A stretch of 64,000 nucleotides of DNA from Acestrorhynchus altus (taxonomy: Eukaryota > Chordata > Actinopteri > Characiformes > Acestrorhynchidae). Position numbers and translations under genes: made by a program. The stretch lies in contig CM067519.1 of the NCBI GenBank assembly GCA_034509495.1, positions 22,138,103 to 22,202,102 on the forward strand. The letters are read 5' to 3'. This document shows positions 13,520 to 23,000 of the stretch, piece after piece. How positions within the stretch are numbered: the first letter of the stretch is position 1; each line of letters opens with the position of its first letter. The notes beneath the pieces are model-generated. The model was not told where the DNA came from. It saw only the letters and a program-made list of their open reading frames with translations, and ran no database searches.

Positions 13520-16500
13520 ATGAATGAATGAATGAATGAATGAATGAATGCATGAATGAATGCATGAATGAATAAATAAATACTAGGTTACTGCTGAGAG
13601 ATTTTCCACACCCAAGAACAATGAAGGTCTAGTAGATCAGCAGTATAATAATCAACAACCTCATATCACCCGGTCCTTCACAGAGACGGTGAGATGAAAT
13701 GCTGAGCAGATCAGTTTAATTTCCCTCGGGGGTTGTGTTTAAGTGACATCAGAAAACAGGCTAATGGTAAATCATTAGAGAAATGTCTTTCACAGATTTC
13801 TTTCAAGAAGTTGTAACAAAAAAAAAACCAAACAAACAAAACAAAACTGCTTCTAAATGATTATGAGAAATACCACCTGGACACAGTCTGCCAGAGAACG
13901 GTAGTTACCAACAAACCCCTTTCGTGAAATCTTAAACATCCACATCATGCTGAATATCACCTGTTTTTACGCACATCCCTGTCTGACGAAATGTTCGCAA
14001 TGAATGTCTAATATTCAATCTACACCACTCAAGGGACAAAAGCTATGTTTGACATGAGCTACAGTTCTCGTGATGAATTTGGTCTCAGATGGTTCAGCCC
14101 GTTTGATATATTCTAATTAGTCAAGCCAGTTAATCTTGCTTGCTCCCTGATACTGTCAAAACAATCTGCTGATATTTAATCACTGAGGTGTTCATTTTAT
14201 TTTCAATAAAAAAATGTCTCTTAGAACGTCTCACATTAATTGCTTACCCAGCGTGATCATGGAATAAGACTGCAGTGTGACAATGGAGTCACTCTTAAAT
14301 TAAGGGTGGTTGGTGTGGCACAACAGATAACGCCACCACACCATGTGGCAGACTGGGGATCGATTCCCAGTCTGGGCAGCTGTGCTACGCAAATAAGAGT
14401 CCTTGGGCAGGACTTTTAACACTACTCTTGCCCATCTCTGTAAAATGAGTAACCTAAAAAAGAGGCTGCTCTGAATAAACGCATCAGCTAAATTCCACAA
14501 ATGTTCTATGAACAATGCCAACGACCTTTTTTGGAGAGAGTTGTGAAAGTGAGGAACCTTTAAATTGATGAAGAACCTTTAAATCAACATCTTCAAAACG
14601 TCATTGATGGCATTCCTCAAATAATCCATTGTAGCATCTCCATTTAGGGAACGTTCACTAGTCCTGTTACAATAATTATGTTATTGACTTACCACAGAAT
14701 ATATGACAATACTGCTCGTGACGTTTTCTCTAGAGTACATACTAAGCTGGTGACTTTAAACAGTGTTTTCATTTTATTTAAGTATTATGTATTATTAAGT
14801 ATTATTACATAAAACACGTTTTTTTTTTAATACTTAGAAGTTTATTTCTTTTAAAAGAATGTAGTTGCATTTTTATTATTTTATATTTTAATAAGTCTTA
14901 AATTGGAATGATATCATTTATCCCAGTTATTTTTAGCACATCAACAACATTTTAGTTTTTAGTCTCCAATGAAAACAGAGCAACCTGTAACCAATTCACC
15001 TAAAAACAAGATAAATAAGAAAACTGTTCTAAGTTTATAAGTTTTAAGAGCTGTAGTGGTTCACGGACTGTGTAAGGAGGATTGATGGCAGTGACCTGAT
15101 CCACTTCTGATCCAAATGTTTTCTGCATAGCACTGAATTTAAATAACTGCATTTTTCATTAAAAAGAGTAATTAGTGCAGTTTAATTGAATACGGTGCAA
15201 CTAATTCTGAATAAAAATCACTGAACCGAGGATAGTTTGAGCAACAGTTTTTAAGAATCTGATGGTACTAAAACATTTTTTTCAGCATCTCAAAACATTG
15301 GAATAAATACTGTGTACTCATGAACATGTTAAATATTTTGACAGTCCATTTGAACCATATTACCCACCCTGATCATAAATCAAAGCAAATAAAGTTCAAA
15401 TGGCCTTCCTGTGAGTGTTGGCAGGCAAAAAAATAGATGATATTGTATCCAAGGCCTAAGATGCTTTTGGGACCCGAGGCCAAGGTCGGTCAATAAGTAA
15501 ATATTAAATATGTTACTTTACAAAAAATCCTCCTCGAGCTTTTTTCCTGTTCAGTTGAATTTATTACAAGACAGCAGCTCTCCAGACAAATTCTCCTTGT
15601 GCTCCTTTTACAAAGTGGAAACTGCTTTTAACTGTCGTGTTTTATTTGTATTACATCATGTTACAACAGCAGTGTTTTAGAAGTACCCGTCTAGCTGGCC
15701 ATGCCGATCTACGTTTCAGCTTAAGGCACGATTCTGCTCCTATGTCATCATTTTAATGCTCTCACCTCATCTGTGAGACAACAGCTATTCTTTCAGCAAG
15801 TTTCTTTTTAGAGGAACCCAGTTTGCATGAACACTCTATTGACGAAAGTATTGGGACACCTGCTCATTCCTTTGTTTTTCTGAAATCAAGGGTATTAATT
15901 GGTTTATCCTGCTTTACTTGGAGTAACTGTCCCTATTGACCAGGGACAGACTTCTACTAGATTGTGGAGCATTGTTGTGAGGGTTTGATTGTATTCAGCC
16001 ACAAAAGCATTAGAGGGCAGGGTGTTGTATGCTCACCACCTCAACTCATCTCAACTGCCCAGCTCTTCCCAAAATTATTGGATGGAGCACCATTATTCCA
16101 GAGAACACAGTTCCACTGCACCACAGCTCAATGTTGGGGGGGCTTTATACCCCTCTTGCCCATGGCTGGTATTAGACATGGTGCCAATATGTTGTTTATC
16201 TTCTACAGAGTCTTTTGTTATTGGAAGCACTTCTTTACAGGGAACAGACAAGCAGTTTGTGCATTTGCACATTTTTTCATCTGTGTCTTAAGGCACTGTT
16301 TAGGAACCTACAGTTTTAAAATAATTGTTCTATATAGAACCAGAGGACTTTTTTTGCATCGTGAAAGGGTTCTTCATTTTGATGGAGAATGCAGAGTAGA
16401 GGGTTCTATATAGAACATTTCCAAAAGGGTTCTACATGTATTACACGTTTGACAGTGTAACAATAGAAGAACTGTTTTTGTGCTGTATGGAACCCTTCTA

Positions 16501-19500
16501 TATAGAACCCTCTCTAACACATTCTCCATCAGTCTGAAGCTTTGCATGATGCAAAGAACCCTTTATTCATGCAAAGGGATCTTTTTTACTGAAGAACCCT
16601 TGAAGAACCATCATTTTTAAGCATGTAGAGCTCCTTTCTGCCTTCAGTCCACACAGGTCATGGACATAAACAAGGATGGCCATGGTTTCTAACACCAAAT
16701 AATACCAAATAGCAAAGATCAAGACTGACCTTCACCCAGCACTCACAGGGATTCCTTTTTTTTATTTGGAGAGCAGATGGAAGGACCTACAGACCTTTTA
16801 TTGAATTCAAGTTGCACCAGCTTTCACCTGCACGCATGTAAACAAAGACCTGTCTGACCAGAAGATGGTGCTAACTTCAAGTGATCTGACAGTCTGGAAC
16901 GTTGCCTTTAGGGAATTTGCAAGAAATCACAGGGAGACACAGAGGCAGGTTTAAGAGAGCCCAAACGATAAGCTCTGGTGCAGCTACATTGCCATTCTCT
17001 TTAAACCTTCAAATTGAGCAGGATGTTTCTGTTATTGTGCCTTAAAGATATGCTTTACATATTAAAACATCTGTAGATGTGCTGAGCCAACATTTCTTCT
17101 GAAATAAAGGGTATTAATAAAGGGTTTGCGCCCCCTTGACTGCAATAACTGTCTGTACTGCTCTGAAAGCTTCATATTAAACGTAAGAACATCCAGGATC
17201 CCAAAGGTACTGGATGGAGCTCCATCACACCAGTGAACACAGTTCCACTGCTCTACAGCTCAGTGATGGAGGCTTTATACTTGTGCAGCCTGGTGACTTT
17301 AAGCACATTCCACTGGCACTGTATTTCTATGGAGATTATAGCTGTGTGAGCAGTACTGAAAACCTGTGTCAGCAATGAGAGCACCTTAAAGTTCCTGAAT
17401 TCACATATTAGATGGTGGTTTGATAAAATGTATGAAAAATCGCCTCTCTTACAATTTATGGGAAAATGTATTTACACTGAAATCTGAAGGAGGTCAAAAC
17501 AAACTTAAGCCCCTCATGCTGAAGGTCTGCGTCCTTTGAAAGGCTGCTTCCTGACAATGAGGAGCAACACAATGCTCTGATGTTTTCTTCACAGTTGATG
17601 GTGATACACTACATGTACACATGTTTGTGGACACCCCTTCTAATGAATGCCTTCAGCTATTTTACATTGCTCCCACTGCTGACATAGACATGCAAATGCA
17701 CACTCGCACATCTTCTCTAGTCCCTGTAGAGACGCATTGCCAAGAATTAGACACTCGAGAGCAAATAAACATGAACACTGCATGAATGCACTCAAATCCT
17801 CACAACACTGGACCAAAATCCTACCTTACAGAGCCACTAGGTGCATTTCTCCAGTGTTAGTCATATAACTGCCATATTAGATATTATTTGGGTGGTGGAG
17901 CATTTTCAAATATACACCAATCAGCCATTACATTAGCACCACCTGCCCAATAGTGACTAGGTCCCCCTTATGCGGACAGATCTGAGCATTCAAAGCATGA
18001 CTCCACAAGACCTCTGAAGTTGTCCTGTGGCATCTGGTTCCAAGACAATAACACCAGATCCATTAAATCCTGTAAGTTGTAGGTCAGCACCATTATGGAT
18101 GACATCAATGACCTTTTTGTCCTTTCTTGAACCATGTATGGTATGTACTGACCGTAGCATTCCAGAAAAACTTCACAAGACCTACATACTGTTTTGGAGA
18201 AGCTCTGATCAGCCTCAGATTCTTACACTTGTCCATTTTCCCTGCTTTTAACACATCACCTTTGAGAACTGACTGTTCACATTCTGTGTATTATACCCAA
18301 CCCTTGACAGATGCCAGAGTAGATGACAATCAATGTTTTTCACCTGTCAGTGGTGCTAATGTTAAGGCTGAGTGGTGAAGGTGCTACAAAGCATTCTTTT
18401 GAGTAAAGCCTTTGAATAACATTTTTTTGTTCCTTCGTGTAAATGTGCAGAAGTTAAATGAGCAAAGAATATTTATACCAACTCCTTTAAGTCCTAGAAC
18501 CTGAGATCCACAGTTTGCGTACAGCTGCTTGCTGTTTTCTCAGGAGTAACCCAAAGACATGGTACATCTTAAAAAGCGACAAGACTCTAATGATGTCACT
18601 AATGATGTCACTGGCCCAGAAATGTGGACTATTGTTAAGTATTTTGAAGAATGTATTATTATAAACATCCATCTGCATTTTCAGGTCAAAAACACTCTGG
18701 ATTATCAATCACCAACATAGTATCTGTGTAGAAAAATGTTTAAGTCCTTATAAGCAAAACAATATTAAAACATGGTCAAATTCATAGAAATATTTAAATT
18801 CTATTAATATTCACATTTCAAATGAAGACAGATTTGACTATCCTTGGATCTCCTGAAAAGAACAGTATCTAGCATTAATGACTTTTCCTATTAACAGTTT
18901 TCTCATTTTATGGTCAATAAAAGTGCTATGAAAACATGCCAAAAATGTGGCATATTGTCCTAAAGAAACACCTTAAAAACCTTTAACAAACCTGACCAAC
19001 AAATTAACCAAACATAGTAAACTAAAGACTAAAGCAATAAGTTGCCAGCTTCCTTTATTTAATACCTATAAGGTCTATAAGATCCACTGGGTGCATCACT
19101 CCAGTACTAGATGTGTATTATTTGGGTTGTGGACCATTCTCAGCACAGCAGACATAATGCCATGGTCATGGTATCAGGCACAGAAATGCCTCCCCCGAAG
19201 CTCCCCCAGTGTTGATGCACTGCTTGTGCTAGCCATCATCGAGCCCTTAGTCTCTGCCCATAGTGTTAGTGTTGGCTGGACACTATCGAGTGATGGACCA
19301 CGTTCGAGCTTGAAGTGACACTGATGTCTGTTAAAGCACAGCTCCACCACTGTGCCTGATACACTCATAGCAGCACCACTCACTGCACGGTGTTAGTGTC
19401 ACTACAGTGCTGAGAACGGTCCACCGCCCAGGCAATATCTGATGTGCTGTGGTCCTGTGGTGGTCCACAAAAAATCCAGACACCATGGATGTGCAACCCA

Positions 19501-20013
19501 GTGAAGAATACTGTTGGCTTTTCAATTAGCTTCGTTTTTCAGTATTTATCTGTAATCAATAACAATGTCTGAGCAGCTGGAACATTTTTGCGGTTTTGAC
19601 TCGTTTTCATTAAGCAGAAAAATCCAGTTTTCTGTTGGTGCTTAATGAACATGCCTCTTAATGTAATGGTGAATCTAAATGGCATTCATTCTTAATCAGC
19701 CTCTGGGGTTCCCAACCTGTTGTTTTACCACCACGAATGCTGCAGCAGATGTTGAGGCCCCGGTTCATGAATATGCATCATGCCCCTCTGTGATTCCTCC
19801 ATTTACACAATACGTGTGTCCAAGAATATCTAATAGGAAAATGACTTGATTGCTTGAACTCACGCCTAGGTGGGGATGCATATTGGCAAGAACCTGATGG
19901 TTTGATACCTACACAGTACAGAGGTTATGATTCAATGTATTGCAATATGTTGCGATACTGTAGGTGATACACTGTGATATACTATTTTTTTAAATCAAAG
20001 AAAACTGACAGAG

Positions 20014-20053
<40 letters not shown>

Positions 20054-23000
20054 GAAAATCTGATTAAAAGAAAAGTTGACTTTTTATGCAGGCAGAACAG
20101 TGGCAACACTGCTATCCAACAGTGAAATTGAAAAACTGTCTGCCGCCAATCTTTAAAACTCAACTATTAATTAAATCGCAACTGTATTTTTGAGAATTGA
20201 TACATTATATAACATAATATTGTGATAACTTGATACACACTAAAAATGCTGGCTCGAAACAATCCATCACTGGTTCAGTATTGGACAAACGCAGCATTGG
20301 GTTATTTTTCTGACGGAGCACTTTGGGTCAAGCAATTAACCTAAATACAGAGTATTTTTTTATCTACATTGCTGGGTTAACATAACCAAAGTGGGCTGTA
20401 CTTTGATTATGGTTGCGCATTTCAGACCAATAGCAACCACTTAGAGGTCATGTAGGATACCATAGCAACCACTTATGATACAGCAACTACCTAGCAAACA
20501 CCAGAACAGCCAACCGCAACACCATAGCCATCACTTAGCATCCACTTTGCAACACCATAGCTATGTTGCTAGGTGGTTGCTAGGGTATCCTAAGTTTGGT
20601 GAGCTTTGTGGCAGACTAACTAGAACATTACTGATCCCTTTGGGAAGGTTCCCTCAGGATGGTGTAAATGCAGTTTCTCAAATGCCATGTATTTGAAATT
20701 AAACCACAGGAATTACAGGACATTGGCCTGGTTTGCAGATTGACGCTGTATAAAACATATAACATTATTCTGGGAGCTAACGTTAACTAGCTGTCCACAA
20801 GAGCCAGATTACTAATAGCTTCCAGTAGTGACAATGTTAGCTGGTTATGAAAGTTTTTTAAGATATCCTATATTACCTGTAATTAAGATTTTTATGCCAA
20901 TTTTGAAGACAAGCTACTTCAGTCAGCTGAGTGACTGAAATATTATGATCCTTTTGCCCCTTTTCTTATGTTTTTTAATCAAATATGATTTGTTATATAA
21001 ACTTAATGTTGCACTTCTTTGATATTTTTTGAATGTTTCAATCTTTCAAAGTGAATGAATTGTGTGCAGACACTGAGCATAGGAAAAATATAACAATGAG
21101 GACATACACAACATTCATTTCTGCAAAAAAAAAAGCCAACATTTTCCATGCACATTAAAATATAAAGAGATATTTCCACTTATATTACCAACTTAATCCA
21201 CAAAGAAAGTGCCTTAATTAAAATTACTTGAGATATGTAAATGTTACTGCGCTTTTAACCAGAAATCCCAAAGCTCCCTTATTGTTTACTGGCCAGTCTG
21301 CACACTGTGAAGCATCCAACACAGGATCTACGTATATGTGTCTAAGAGGAATACTCCCTGGACAGGACACTAGACCTTCGCAGGCTACCTCATCATACCA
21401 ACTCATACCCTATTTTGCAGGCCAAATTCATTTACCAAGTGGAATTTTGGGAGGTGAAGAGAAGGAGGATCAATCCCAGAGACCCAGACCAGTGGAGGTG
21501 CAACTACACTAACTACTCTACTGCCAACAAAACATGAATGAATCACAAAAATTGAAGTGTCTATGAATCCCTTTAATTCAACACCTCTGATTTGCTGCCT
21601 CACAAGGAAACCACAGTCAACAAGTGAAACTAGACTGTATACATGCTATTTGTTTATATATGCTATACACTCAAAAGTTCATAGACACCCCTTCTACTGA
21701 ATATATTCAGATATTGTAAGTTGTGCTCAATACTGACACAGTTGTACAACTGCACACACAGCTAGTCCCTGTAGAGAAGTACTGTCAATAGAATAGAACT
21801 AGAGCAGATAAACAATTGGTATTGTGCCCAGTGCCAGGCGTGGGGGTATAAAGCCCAACACTGAGCTGTGGAGCAGAGAATGATGGTGCTCCAACAAATC
21901 CATTTGGGAAGCGCTGAGGATGATGTGATGTGGTGTTGGGCTATCAAATCCTCACAGCACTGCTCCAAAATCGAGTAGAAAGTCCTGGACAGTAGAGACA
22001 GATACACCACTTTTTCTAACACCCTTGATTTTTGAGGAAGCAATGAATGAGCAGGTGTCCCAATACTCTACATTTGTCCCTACAGTGTAGGTCACAGGTG
22101 TTTTCAATCTTTAAACAAAATGTGTCATTTTTAGAGGCCATCTGAATATTGTGTAATCACCATAATATCAACACAGAATATGAACTTTAACCTCAGAATT
22201 GAGAATCACATTGTGTTCAATCACATTGAACTTATGTAATTCCTTAAACTCCTAATTCACACTCAGGTTTACACTCACAGCCCCACAAGGTCTCAACACA
22301 AACATTATCTCGAGTTAACTGAACCTTCCCAGCTGGCAGATAATGTTAGGAATATTCTGCACTGTTTTGAAATGTTTTGATTAAAATGGTCCTGGAAGGT
22401 TACAGAAACAATGCTCCCAGAATGTTCGGAAAATGTGAGACATAATGATGGGTTACATCACAGTGTTATTAGAACATTCCTGACACACCGTTCCCAGTTA
22501 GACAAGAACATTGGGGAAACAAGTGAAGTTGCTTTGCCAACACCAATCATACAATAAATCAAATATATTACTTGCATTACTTTTGTTAAATATGCCAAAC
22601 AAAGGTGAAAAACTCATTAAATTGTGAGAATGAACTAATCAGTGGGTTTTGTTTATGTTTTAGGAACTTTCCGAATACGGGACAGACTTTGCTCTACAAA
22701 CCAACATGATAAGATTCAGAATGTTTGGGTAACGTTCTGCTAAACACATATTCTTGGTGGAGTTCAGTGCAAGTGAGAAAATATGAGCTTTGATGAAGTG
22801 AGTGACAAAGAATATCTTACAAACCTAAAACAAACATGATTCTTTATGGATCTAAAAGCGGTTCTTCAGTGGTACTGCACGAATAAGCCCCTGTGAAATC
22901 TGCTTTATTGATGCTTTGATGTGTTGTCTATAGATTTCTTTTTCTTTCTTTCATTTTTAAGGGAATATGTGTCATCAAAATGTGTCTCACAGGATTTGCA

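Noticed and set aside
14302..14375. Functional tRNA gene
   Set aside because: The tRNA-like part is the head of a SINE with a body and tail; the cloverleaf is not maintained.
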